Part shown: positions 1-7,669 of the stretch, piece by piece | How the letters are laid out: each line of letters opens with the position of its first letter | How positions within the stretch are numbered: the stretch's first letter is position 1 | From: DASVHS01 sp036390755 | GTDB lineage: Bacteria; Acidobacteriota; Thermoanaerobaculia; Gp7-AA8 | Direction: 5' to 3' | NCBI GenBank assembly: GCA_036390755.1 | Contig: DASWBH010000389.1 | Span: 1 to 64,000, forward strand | Length of the DNA stretch: 64,000 bases | The notes under the pieces: model-generated | What the model saw: only the letters and a program-made list of their open reading frames with translations | The model's database searches: none | Told to the model about the DNA's origin: nothing | Position numbers and translations under genes: made by a program

Positions 1-1787
1 ACGACGCGGTACTCCTTCTCGTCATAGCTGTCGAAGAGCGTCGAGAAGTTGTGGTCGATGCGCTTGCGAGCCTCGTGGCAGAAGACATCCGCGAGATCGA
101 GCACGTTCTTCTGCCCTTTCTTCGCGAGCATCTGCGCGTAGCTGATCGTCGCCGCCATCGCGAAGAGGTCCGTGCCGACATCGACGATGCGGAACAACAC
201 CGACTGCTTACGCTCGAGCTTGGCCTGATAGCGCATCATCGCGTGGAAAATCGATCGCGACAGATGCCGCGATGACCGCTCGACGTACGCCATGTGCTTC
301 GAGAGTTTGCCGAACTGGCCGTACTCCGGCTTGCGACTCCAGCCGAGGTATCGCGACGGATACCAGCCGGCGTAGAACGCGCCGGCTTTGGCCGCTGCCG
401 ACAACTTCTCTCCCGTGGGCGTCTCCGGCTGCAGGATCTTGTAGCCGCGCTTCATGTGCGGGTCGACCGCCTCGCGGGCGATGAAGAGATGCTGGATCTC
501 GCTCGTCCCTTCGAAGATGCGGTTGATGCGCATGTCGCGCATGATCCGCTCGACCGGGTAGCCCTTCTCGCCGCGCGCCCGCAGCGACTCCGCGGTCTCG
601 TATCCGCGACCGCCGCGAATCTGCACCAGGTGATCCACGCACTGCCACGCCACCTCGGTGTTGAACAGCTTCGCCATCGCAGCTTCCAGCCGCAGGTCGA
701 CTTTCCCCTGGTCCGATAGCCCGGACGTCAGCCAGACGATCGCTTCCATCGCCAGGACGTGCGAAGCCATCCACGCCAGCTTCGCCGCGACGGCCTCGTG
801 CTTGCCGATCGGCGCGCCCCACTGCACGCGCTCGTTGACCCACTCCTTCGCGATCTCGACCATCCGCCGCCCGCCTGCTGCGCAGCCGGCCGGAATCGTC
901 AGCCTTCCCGTGTTCAGCGTGATGAGCGCGAGCTTGAGGCCGTGCCCTTCCTTCCACAGCAGGTTCTCTTTCGGAATGAAGACGTCCTTGAACCGGATCA
1001 GCACGTTCCCGATGCCGCGCAGACCCATGAACTGGCAGCGATGCGCGATATCGACGCCCGGCGTGTCCATCTCCAGGATGAACGCGGAGATCTGCTTCTT
1101 CTCTTTTCCGTTGACGACCTTCGGCGGCGTCTGCGCCATGACGACGATGACTTCCGCCTTCAGCCCGTTGGTGCACCACAGCTTCTCGCCGTTGAGGATC
1201 CAGCCTTTTCCGTCGGGCGACGGCACGGCACGCGTCTGCATCTTCGCGGGATCGGATCCGACGCCCGGCTCCGTCAGCGCAAACGCGGAGATCGCACCCT
1301 TGGCGAGCCGGGGCAGGTACTTTTTCTTCTGCTCTTCGCTGCCGAACAGCTTCAGCGGCTGGGGCACGCCGATCGATTGATGCGCGGAGAGCCACGCAAC
1401 CGTCGACCCGCACCACGTGGCCACGAGTCCGATGGCGCGGTTGTAGTTCGTCGCGCTGAAGCCCAATCCGCCGTACTCCTTGGGGATCTTCATGCCCCAC
1501 GCGCCGAGCTCGTTGAATCCGTCGAAGAGCGAGTAGTCGTACTCGCCCTGCGCGTCGATCTTGTCGGCGTCGACGTTCTCAGCCAGGAAACGCTCGAGCC
1601 TGTTGAGGAACTCGTCGGCTTCGACCTTGTCGGCCTCAGGCTGTTCGGGGAACGGGTGGATCAGATCGAGATTGAGATTGCCCAGGAAAAGCTGTCCGAC
1701 GAAGGACGGTTTTTCCCATTCTGTTTCGCGGGATGCCTCGGCGACTTCCATCGCCTCGACGGCGCCCTGGGTCTTGACTTCGGCCAT
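1..1787 (-). CDS. Acyl-CoA dehydrogenase, long FadE/VLCAD-like type (3' end beyond window)
   Basis: Flavoprotein that would catalyse the first, alpha-beta oxidising step of fatty acyl-CoA beta-oxidation. At least 595 codons read open from the ATG at 1787 to the window edge, so the C-terminus is missing. Visible family motifs are IPKEYGGLGFSATNYN (N-terminal domain), FALTEPGVGSDPAKM (FAD/substrate loop), and RIFEGTSEIQ, whose Glu is the expected catalytic base. More than 150 residues follow the core, as in the VLCAD/ACAD9-like group with a C-terminal extension, rather than the roughly 380-residue short and medium-chain enzymes. A GAGGAG ribosome-binding site stands seven bases before the ATG. 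The gene is divergent from folE, and a FadR-like palindrome lies 57 bases upstream. Chain-length specificity is inference. Confidence 0.93.
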   Translation of the reverse strand, partial: MAEVKTQGAVEAMEVAEASRETEWEKPSFVGQLFLGNLNLDLIHPFPEQPEADKVEADEFLNRLERFLAENVDADKIDAQGEYDYSLFDGFNELGAWGMKIPKEYGGLGFSATNYNRAIGLVATWCGSTVAWLSAHQSIGVPQPLKLFGSEEQKKKYLPRLAKGAISAFALTEPGVGSDPAKMQTRAVPSPDGKGWILNGEKLWCTNGLKAEVIVVMAQTPPKVVNGKEKKQISAFILEMDTPGVDIAHRCQFMGLRGIGNVLIRFKDVFIPKENLLWKEGHGLKLALITLNTGRLTIPAGCAAGGRRMVEIAKEWVNERVQWGAPIGKHEAVAAKLAWMASHVLAMEAIVWLTSGLSDQGKVDLRLEAAMAKLFNTEVAWQCVDHLVQIRGGRGYETAESLRARGEKGYPVERIMRDMRINRIFEGTSEIQHLFIAREAVDPHMKRGYKILQPETPTGEKLSAAAKAGAFYAGWYPSRYLGWSRKPEYGQFGKLSKHMAYVERSSRHLSRSIFHAMMRYQAKLERKQSVLFRIVDVGTDLFAMAATISYAQMLAKKGQKNVLDLADVFCHEARKRIDHNFSTLFDSYDEKEYRV

Positions 1788-1843
1788 GGTGTTACTCCTC
1801 ACGTGCAGGCATTTACAGGTTTCATTCCGTTGATGAGTCAGTA

Positions 1844-1861
1844 TGAATGAGCACTCATTCA
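1844..1861. promoter_or_regulatory. FadR-like (TetR family) operator palindrome
   Basis: TGAATGAGCACTCATTCA is a perfect inverted repeat with 8-bp arms and a 2-bp centre. It closely resembles the TGAATGA(N4)TCATTCA operator of Bacillus-type FadR and similar TetR-family fatty-acid regulators. It sits between the divergent acyl-CoA dehydrogenase and folE, 57 bases before the dehydrogenase start, where a repressor released by acyl-CoA would control it. No regulator gene is in the window. Confidence 0.75.
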
Positions 1862-1902
1862 GCTGTCAATTATGCGATCCGTGGGCCAAAGTTGCCTGCG
1901 AG

Positions 1903-1908
1903 TACACT
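1903..1908 (+). promoter_or_regulatory. Putative -10 box of folE (leaderless type)
   Basis: TACACT lies 8 bases before the folE ATG, and no Shine-Dalgarno sequence is present. That fits transcription starting at or next to the start codon. No convincing -35 box is seen. Confidence 0.5.
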
Positions 1909-1916
1909 GTGCGGCC

Positions 1917-2585
1917 ATGAAAACCGAACTCGTTCTCACGAGGGAAACCGAGGCCCTCATCGAAGATCATGGGCTGCTCGCGAATCCGCGGCCGACGGTG
2001 GATCGCGACAAGCTCCAGGAGCATCTGCGCGAGGCGCTCCGGCTGCTCCACGTCGATCTCGACGACGAGAACCTGCGCGATACGCCCCGCCGCTGGGCAG
2101 AGTCGCTCGTAACGATGACGAGTGGCTACGACTTCACCGACGTCAAGAAACTCATGACACTCTTTCGAAAAGCGTGTTCGGCCGCCGACACCAACTGCCA
2201 GAACCTGGTGGTGATCGGCGGAACGTACAAGACGCTTTGTGCGCACCACATCCTGCCGTTCTTCGGGCACTTCATCGTCGGATACATTCCGGAGAAGATG
2301 ATCATCGGCGCGTCGAAGATCCCCCGCATCGTGGAGGTGCACATGCGCCGGCTTCAGTCGCAGGAGCATCTCGCGCACGACGTCGCCGACACGATCCAGA
2401 AGATCCTCGAGCCGCGCGGCATCGGTGTGTGGATGGGTGGCGTGCACATGTGCATGGTCATGCGCGGCGTCGAGCAGGAGTCGTCGTTCATGGAGACGAA
2501 CGTGCTCCGGGGCGAGGTGCTCGAGGATGAGCGCACGCGCGTGGAGTTCATGTCGATCGTCAACCGCCGCGGGCAGCACGGCTAA
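1917..2585 (+). CDS. folE: GTP cyclohydrolase I
   Basis: Converts GTP to 7,8-dihydroneopterin triphosphate, the entry step to tetrahydrofolate and other pterins. The 222-residue protein has the normal length. The active-site zinc ligands are visible as Cys108, His111 (in LCAHHILPFFG) and Cys179 (in HMCMVMRG). The usual CEHH signature reads CAHH here, a Glu-to-Ala change next to the zinc site. The conserved IPRIVEVHMRRLQSQE stretch and the C-terminal EFMSIVNR are present. I chose the ATG at 1917 because the -10 box TACACT ends 8 bases before it and homology begins soon after; an in-frame upstream ATG at 1872 would add 15 unlikely residues. Confidence 0.95.
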   Translation: MKTELVLTRETEALIEDHGLLANPRPTVDRDKLQEHLREALRLLHVDLDDENLRDTPRRWAESLVTMTSGYDFTDVKKLMTLFRKACSAADTNCQNLVVIGGTYKTLCAHHILPFFGHFIVGYIPEKMIIGASKIPRIVEVHMRRLQSQEHLAHDVADTIQKILEPRGIGVWMGGVHMCMVMRGVEQESSFMETNVLRGEVLEDERTRVEFMSIVNRRGQHG

Positions 2586-2608
2586 CGAACTTTCGCAGGC
2601 AGCACCCG

Positions 2609-2614
2609 TAGAAT
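2609..2614 (+). promoter_or_regulatory. Putative -10 box of the PP2C phosphatase gene (leaderless type)
   Basis: TAGAAT ends 6 bases before the GTG at 2621, with no ribosome-binding site between. It supports both the GTG start and a leaderless transcript. Confidence 0.55.
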
Positions 2615-2620
2615 CACATC

Positions 2621-5386
2621 GTGAGACCGAAGCGTCGCGTGATGCTCGCAGTGTCGCTGAGCGCGCTGCTGGTCGTCGGGATGATCTCGTTGACGATCGC
2701 CCGCGCAGAGCGGTGGCGACGCATCGGATCGGCCGGCTTCACGTACATGCAGGTCGTCAGGCCGAAGCAGCCGCGCGTCTTCGGACTTGGCGGCGGTCAG
2801 ATCGTCATGGCCACGCCCGCCAGTCCCGCCGACCGGGCCGGCCTCAAGCGCGGCGACGAGCTTGTCAGCATCAACGGCGTGCCGATCACCGACGAGGCCG
2901 GCCTGCGGCGGCTCGACAGCTCGGTCAAGAGCGGCGACAGAGTCGTGTATCGCATCCGCCGCCGCAACGAGATCCGCGATGTCGCCATCCGGTTCGACTC
3001 GCCAATGCGGAACGGATATCTGCTCGCCACGGCAGTCGTGAACGGCTTCGTGGCGCTCGCCTTCATCGCCATCGGCCTGCTGGTGTTCTCGCGCCGGCCG
3101 GGCGACCGCCGAGCCAAGGTCTTCTACGCAATGGTGACATTCGGTGCGGTCACGCTGCTGAGCGCGACGATTTTCGCGCTCGACGCGTCGAACATGCGCG
3201 GAATCCTCACCGGCCCATCGTCGAAGGCCATCGTGGCCCTGCCGGTATTCGTGATCGGCTTCCTGCCGCTGACGCTGCACCTCGCACTGATCTTTCCGCA
3301 CGACCGTCCGATCGTTCGAAAACACCCGTACGTCATCCGATGGGTGTACGGCATGCCCCTGACGGCGATTTTCATATCGATGGTGTTTGTCGGCCTGGCG
3401 ATCTGGGCCCAGACGGCAGGCCGGTCCTCACTCGGCCGCATCGACCGGCCGCTCGACGCCATCACGATCGTTGTTTCGATCATCGGGGGCGCCCTCATCG
3501 TTCGCCTGGCGCTGCTCCGCCGGCGGGAGGGAAGCTGGCGCGCGATCCTGTCGCGGCCGTTTCAGACGATCTTCGCCGCGATCGGATTTCTTCTGGCGCT
3601 GCTATGGGCGTGCGTTTCTCTGAAGTGGAAGGTGCCCGCGTTCACGATCGGCATCCTCGCCGCCGTGCTGCCGTACCTTTCCGTCCTGAGCTATCCAATT
3701 CTGTCGTGCATCGCGTTGTACCGCTCGCATCGCGACGCCGGACTCGAAGAGCGCCGACAGGTGAAGTGGCCGCTCTGGGGAACGCTCATCGCGCTGATCT
3801 CGAAAATCGTCTTCAGCATCGCGCTGTACGGAACGATGTTCGCGATTCTGTTCGGCGAGCAGGACTTCGGAAACTGGTCCCGGATCGCGCAAATCCTGCA
3901 GCTCATCCCGACGATCCTCTATCTGCTGATTCCGATCTCGTTCGCCGTCGCGATTTTCAAGTACCGGCTGATGAACATCGACGTGATCATCAAGAAAACG
4001 GTCGCGTACGGAATCCTCAGCGGCCTGATCATCGTCATCTACCTCGTTCTCGTCGGCGGACTGGGAACGATGCTCGTTCACGTCGCCGGCGTACAGAACC
4101 AGACCATGGTGATCGCGTCGACGCTCGTCGTGGCGCTGCTGTTCGTTCCGTTGCGCAACCGGCTGCAGCATCTCGTCGATCGGAATCTCTTCCGTCAGAA
4201 GTACGACTATCCGCAGGCGCTGCGCGCGCTCGCGGCGGAGACTCTCACCGCGACGGATCTGCGCTCATTCTTCTCGTTCTCCGCGGAGTTGCTTCAGCAG
4301 GCGTTGCAGAACCGCTCCGTCGTGGTCTTCGAGCGCCGGCAGGAGGATCTCGTCAGCTCCGCGAAGATCGGCCTGCCCGACGCGATCCTCGGATCCGTGC
4401 GCATGGATGCGAGCGCAGCCGAGGCGATCGACCGGCCGCTGAATCCGGCGAGGCGGCACTTGCCGGAGAGCGCCGCCTCCGCGTTGAGGAGAGTCGATGC
4501 GGCGCTGGCCGTGCCTGTCCGATCGCAACACGTTCTGCAGGCGGTGCTGGCGTTCGGCAGCAAGCTGTCGGATCGCGAGTTCGATCTCGAGGACCTCGAG
4601 TTCATCAGCTCCGCGGCCGACCAGATCGCCGTCACCGTCGACCGGATTCGTCTGCGCCGCGACGAAGAGGATTTCGAGCAAGCCCGCGCGATGCAGCAGT
4701 CGCTGCTTCCCGCCGCTGTTCCGAAGATCGAAGGCGTCGATCTGTTCGGCACGTGGAAACCGGCGCGCGCGGTCGGCGGCGATTACTACGACCTGCTGCG
4801 GCTGAGCGACACCCAGCTCGCCGTCTGCATCGGCGACGTCGCCGGTAAAGGGATGCCCGCGGCGCTGCTGATGTCGGCATTGCAGGCGGCGGTGCGCGCG
4901 TCGGCTGCGCCGGACGTTTCACCGGCCGAGCTGTGCGAGCGCGTGCGGCGCGTCATCGTGCAGAGCCTCGCCGGCGGCCGCTTCGTGACGTTCTTCTACT
5001 GCACGATCGACACGGCCGCGCGGCGCATCCGCTACTGCGACGCGGGACACAATCCGCCGGTGCTCGTGCGCGCCGACGGTCGCGCGGTCCGTCTCGACCG
5101 CGGCGGCCCCGCGCTTTCGCGCCTCTTCAGCGGCACGGCGTTCGTCGGCGGCGAGGAGCCGCTGCTCGAAGGCGACCGCCTCGTCCTCTTCACCGACGGC
5201 GTCTCGGAAGCGCGCGATGCAGAAGGAAACGATTACGGCGAGGATCGGCTGGAAGCGTTCATCGCAGCGAATCGCCACTCCGCCGCCCGAGAGCTCATCG
5301 ATCGGATCATCGACTCGGTGTCGACGTTCAGCGGCGGGCGAGTCGATGATGATTTGACGCTGGTTGCCGTCGCCGTGTCATCCTGA
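2621..5386 (+). CDS. PDZ - multi-TM - GAF - PP2C (SpoIIE/RsbU-type) serine phosphatase
   Basis: Probable membrane-bound regulatory phosphatase of 921 residues. Reading N to C: a signal anchor at about 8-28; a PDZ-like domain at about 45-125 (SPADRAGLKRGDELVSINGV); about eight membrane helices from 130 to 510, resembling sensor regions ahead of histidine kinases; a GAF-like domain at about 535-690; and a PP2C/SpoIIE domain from about 700. Phosphatase motifs are visible: GGDYYDLL, GDVAGKGMPAALLMS, DAGHNPPVLV, LFTDGVSEAR and a terminal DDDLTLVAV carrying metal-binding Asp residues. RsbU-type enzymes dephosphorylate anti-anti-sigma factors, so partner switching is the likely role, although no STAS or anti-sigma gene is adjacent. 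The GTG start is supported by the TAGAAT box. The stop codon lies inside a short palindromic repeat. Confidence 0.88.
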   Translation: MRPKRRVMLAVSLSALLVVGMISLTIARAERWRRIGSAGFTYMQVVRPKQPRVFGLGGGQIVMATPASPADRAGLKRGDELVSINGVPITDEAGLRRLDSSVKSGDRVVYRIRRRNEIRDVAIRFDSPMRNGYLLATAVVNGFVALAFIAIGLLVFSRRPGDRRAKVFYAMVTFGAVTLLSATIFALDASNMRGILTGPSSKAIVALPVFVIGFLPLTLHLALIFPHDRPIVRKHPYVIRWVYGMPLTAIFISMVFVGLAIWAQTAGRSSLGRIDRPLDAITIVVSIIGGALIVRLALLRRREGSWRAILSRPFQTIFAAIGFLLALLWACVSLKWKVPAFTIGILAAVLPYLSVLSYPILSCIALYRSHRDAGLEERRQVKWPLWGTLIALISKIVFSIALYGTMFAILFGEQDFGNWSRIAQILQLIPTILYLLIPISFAVAIFKYRLMNIDVIIKKTVAYGILSGLIIVIYLVLVGGLGTMLVHVAGVQNQTMVIASTLVVALLFVPLRNRLQHLVDRNLFRQKYDYPQALRALAAETLTATDLRSFFSFSAELLQQALQNRSVVVFERRQEDLVSSAKIGLPDAILGSVRMDASAAEAIDRPLNPARRHLPESAASALRRVDAALAVPVRSQHVLQAVLAFGSKLSDREFDLEDLEFISSAADQIAVTVDRIRLRRDEEDFEQARAMQQSLLPAAVPKIEGVDLFGTWKPARAVGGDYYDLLRLSDTQLAVCIGDVAGKGMPAALLMSALQAAVRASAAPDVSPAELCERVRRVIVQSLAGGRFVTFFYCTIDTAARRIRYCDAGHNPPVLVRADGRAVRLDRGGPALSRLFSGTAFVGGEEPLLEGDRLVLFTDGVSEARDAEGNDYGEDRLEAFIAANRHSAARELIDRIIDSVSTFSGGRVDDDLTLVAVAVSS

Positions 5387-5412
5387 GCCGCGAAGGGCGC
5401 TCACTATGACAC
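5375..5412. repeat. Short copy of palindromic repeat family 1 between convergent genes
   Basis: GTGTCAT and ATGACAC form outer 7-bp inverted repeats around a GC-rich interior. The left arm GTCATCCTGAGC matches the ends of the longer copies at 11387 and 37491. The stop codons of both convergent genes (PP2C at 5384-5386 and the AAA ATPase at 5404-5406) fall inside it, and it may also serve as a bidirectional terminator. Confidence 0.6.
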
Positions 5413-6894
5413 CGGCGCGAATCTCCCCTTCGCGGACTCGCGCAACGCCTCGATGTCCTCGCGCCGCGAGACTGACAGCGGCACGGTCAACCGCACAGAG
5501 TCGAGCAGCGCCTGCGTCGTGGGCTGCTGTTTCTGATGCAGGCAGCGATAAAGGGCCGTGATGACGACCTGCTCGATCTCCGCGCCGCTGAAGCCTTCGG
5601 TCGCCGCGACGAGCTTGCCGAGATCGAAGTTGTCCGGATCCTGCTTCCGCAATTGCAGATGGATCGAGAAGATGCTCTTCCGCTCGTCCGCGGTCGGCAG
5701 GTCGACGAAGAAGATCTCGTCGAAGCGTCCTTTGCGCAGAAGCTCGGGCGGGAGTCGATCGAGATCGTTGGCCGCGCCGACCACGAACACTTCCTGCCGC
5801 TTCTCCTGGAGCCACGTCAGGAACGACGCGAAGAGCCGCTGCGAAAGACCTCCGTCGGCGTCATTCGTTCCACCCTGCGCGAACGCTTTCTCGATCTCGT
5901 CGATCCAGAGGACGACCGGCGCCATCGCTTCGGCGAGCGCCGTTGCTTTTCGAAAATTCTTCTCCGACTCGCCGACGTACTTGTCGTACAGCCTTCCGGC
6001 ATCGAGCTTCAGCAGCGGCATGTGCCACTGCCGCGCGATGAACTTCGCCGCGAGCGATTTGCCGCAACCCTGAACGCCGACGAACAGCACGCCCTTCGGC
6101 GGCGTGAGATTCATCGCCCGCGCTTCCGGCGTGAACCCGATCGAGGCGTTGTCGAGCCACTCCTTCAGCCGCGCGAAGCCGCCGAGCTCGAACTTGTTCC
6201 CTTCCGCCGGGTAGAACTCGAGCACGCCGCCGCGCTCGATGATCTCCCCCTTCCACTCCACGAGCTCGTCGATGTCCGCGCCGGTCAGCTCGCCGTCGGA
6301 AACGATCGCGCGCGCGATCGCCTGCCGAACCTGGCTCAGCGTCAGCCCCGAAAGCGATCGCACGAGCCGCTGTGCGTCGTCCTTCGACAAGTCGACGCGC
6401 ACGCGCTGCCGCGCGCTCATCGACTCGACCACGCTCCGCACCATCTCGCGGATCTCGGCCGGATCCGGCAGTTCGAGGTCGAGCCGGACGGCGAGCGCCT
6501 CGAGATCGCGCGGCAGCTCGACAGGCTCGCCGGTGATCACGAATGCCGAGTGCGATGCGGTCAGGCGCATGACGATCTCGCGCAACGAACGGCAAATGTT
6601 CGGGTTGTTCAGATGCGGGGCGAAGTCTTTCAGCAGGTAGATCGCGTCGCTGTCGTGAATGTCACCGACTTTTCGCAGCAGCGTGAGAGGGTCGGTCGTT
6701 CCCTCGATTCCGATGCCGAACGAGCGCGTCAGCCCGCTCGTAATCGACCAGTCGTACATCGGCAGCGTGAGATTCCGCGCCACTTCGCTCGTGATCGAGC
6801 GGACGCGCTCCTCCTCCACCGTCTCCACGGCAATGAGAGAGTGAAACGAGAGCACCAGGGTCTGAAGCTCGTGGACCGCGCTGCGCCTGGTCAT
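5404..6894 (-). CDS. Ycf46-like AAA ATPase
   Basis: 496-residue AAA+ ATPase whose domain order resembles the cyanobacterial/plastid Ycf46 family: an N-terminal domain of about 240 residues (begins near TLVLSFHSLIAVETVEEERV) followed by one AAA module. Walker A is GVQGCGKSLAAK, Walker B is VLWIDEIEKAF, and the sensor/arginine-finger segment is GAANDLDRLPPELLRKGRF. The C-terminal helical part contains GFSGAEIEQVV. There is no HEXXH zinc-protease motif, so it is not an FtsH protease. Family function is poorly known outside cyanobacteria, where roles in carbon metabolism have been proposed; the target here is unknown. The start at 6894 follows a TACACT box. Confidence 0.85.
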   Translation of the reverse strand: MTRRSAVHELQTLVLSFHSLIAVETVEEERVRSITSEVARNLTLPMYDWSITSGLTRSFGIGIEGTTDPLTLLRKVGDIHDSDAIYLLKDFAPHLNNPNICRSLREIVMRLTASHSAFVITGEPVELPRDLEALAVRLDLELPDPAEIREMVRSVVESMSARQRVRVDLSKDDAQRLVRSLSGLTLSQVRQAIARAIVSDGELTGADIDELVEWKGEIIERGGVLEFYPAEGNKFELGGFARLKEWLDNASIGFTPEARAMNLTPPKGVLFVGVQGCGKSLAAKFIARQWHMPLLKLDAGRLYDKYVGESEKNFRKATALAEAMAPVVLWIDEIEKAFAQGGTNDADGGLSQRLFASFLTWLQEKRQEVFVVGAANDLDRLPPELLRKGRFDEIFFVDLPTADERKSIFSIHLQLRKQDPDNFDLGKLVAATEGFSGAEIEQVVITALYRCLHQKQQPTTQALLDSVRLTVPLSVSRREDIEALRESAKGRFAPVS

Positions 6895-6904
6895 CCCTGT
6901 CGGG

Positions 6905-6910
6905 AAGTGT
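6905..6910 (-). promoter_or_regulatory. Putative -10 box of the Ycf46-like gene
   Basis: TACACT (minus strand) ends 10 bases before the ATG at 6894. The same hexamer recurs upstream of folE and xseA. Confidence 0.4.
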
Positions 6911-6984
6911 AAGACGATCGCCGTGGTTCACTGAACTGCGACGGCCCAGGTGAAACGGCGTCCCGGCCTGATTCGTAAGCTCCC

Positions 6985-7656
6985 GTGGCAGGAATGAACA
7001 AAAAGAAAGTCTTCGAAGAGCTCCGCATCTTCCTCGTGATGCTGCTCGTGGTCAGCTCTCTCCGTTCCGCTCTGGCGGACTGGAATGACGTGCCTACGGG
7101 ATCGATGAAGCCGACCATCGAGATCGGCGACCGGGTGGTCGTGAACAAGCTCGCCTACGATCTCAAGATCCCCTTCACGACGATCGAGCTGATGAAGTGG
7201 TCCGATCCGAAGCGCGGCGACATCGTCGTCCTCTTCTCGCCGGTCGACGGCACGCGGCTCGTCAAGCGCGTCATCGCCGTCCCGGGCGACACCGTGTCGA
7301 TGATCGACAACCAGCTCCTCGTCAACGGCAAAGCCGCCAAGTGGTCCGGCATGATGCCGGCCGAGGATGAGGAGCAGGGGCTGACGCTGATCACGAACGA
7401 GACGCTGTTCGGCCGCACGCATCCGATGATGCTCACGCCGCACGTCGCCGCGGTCCGCTCCTTCGGTCCCATCACCGTTCCCATCGGTCAATACTTCGTC
7501 CTCGGCGACAACCGGGACAACAGCAACGACAGCCGCTTCATCGGATTCATCTCGCGGAAGAGCATCATCGGGCGGGCCATGGCCGTTGCCTTCTCGCTCG
7601 ACCGCGAGCATCATTTCGCCCCGCGTTTAGACCGTTTTTTCAAGAAGCTGCAGTAG
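6985..7656 (+). CDS. lepB: Signal peptidase I
   Basis: Membrane-anchored serine protease that removes signal peptides of secreted proteins. It has one N-terminal membrane anchor (about 12-31). The catalytic Ser is in PTGSMKPT (Ser40), the general base Lys is in RLVKRVIAVPGD (Lys94), and the C-terminal signature is VLGDNRDNSNDSR. At 223 residues it is a compact version of the family. The GTG at 6985 is the longest start; the ATG at 6994 is equally possible, and neither has a clearly spaced ribosome-binding site. A periplasmic rhodanese gene follows after 13 bases, probably in the same operon. Confidence 0.93.
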   Translation: MAGMNKKKVFEELRIFLVMLLVVSSLRSALADWNDVPTGSMKPTIEIGDRVVVNKLAYDLKIPFTTIELMKWSDPKRGDIVVLFSPVDGTRLVKRVIAVPGDTVSMIDNQLLVNGKAAKWSGMMPAEDEEQGLTLITNETLFGRTHPMMLTPHVAAVRSFGPITVPIGQYFVLGDNRDNSNDSRFIGFISRKSIIGRAMAVAFSLDREHHFAPRLDRFFKKLQ

Positions 7657-7669
7657 ACCAGGAGGCTCA

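Noticed and set aside
208..1500. 430-codon minus-strand open frame in the acyl-CoA dehydrogenase
   Set aside because: It is out of frame with the acyl-CoA dehydrogenase, which reads open from 1787 to the window edge with conserved motifs.
2425..4848. 807-codon open frame overlapping the PP2C gene
   Set aside because: Arg/Ala-rich shadow of the real gene in another frame, with no recognisable domain.
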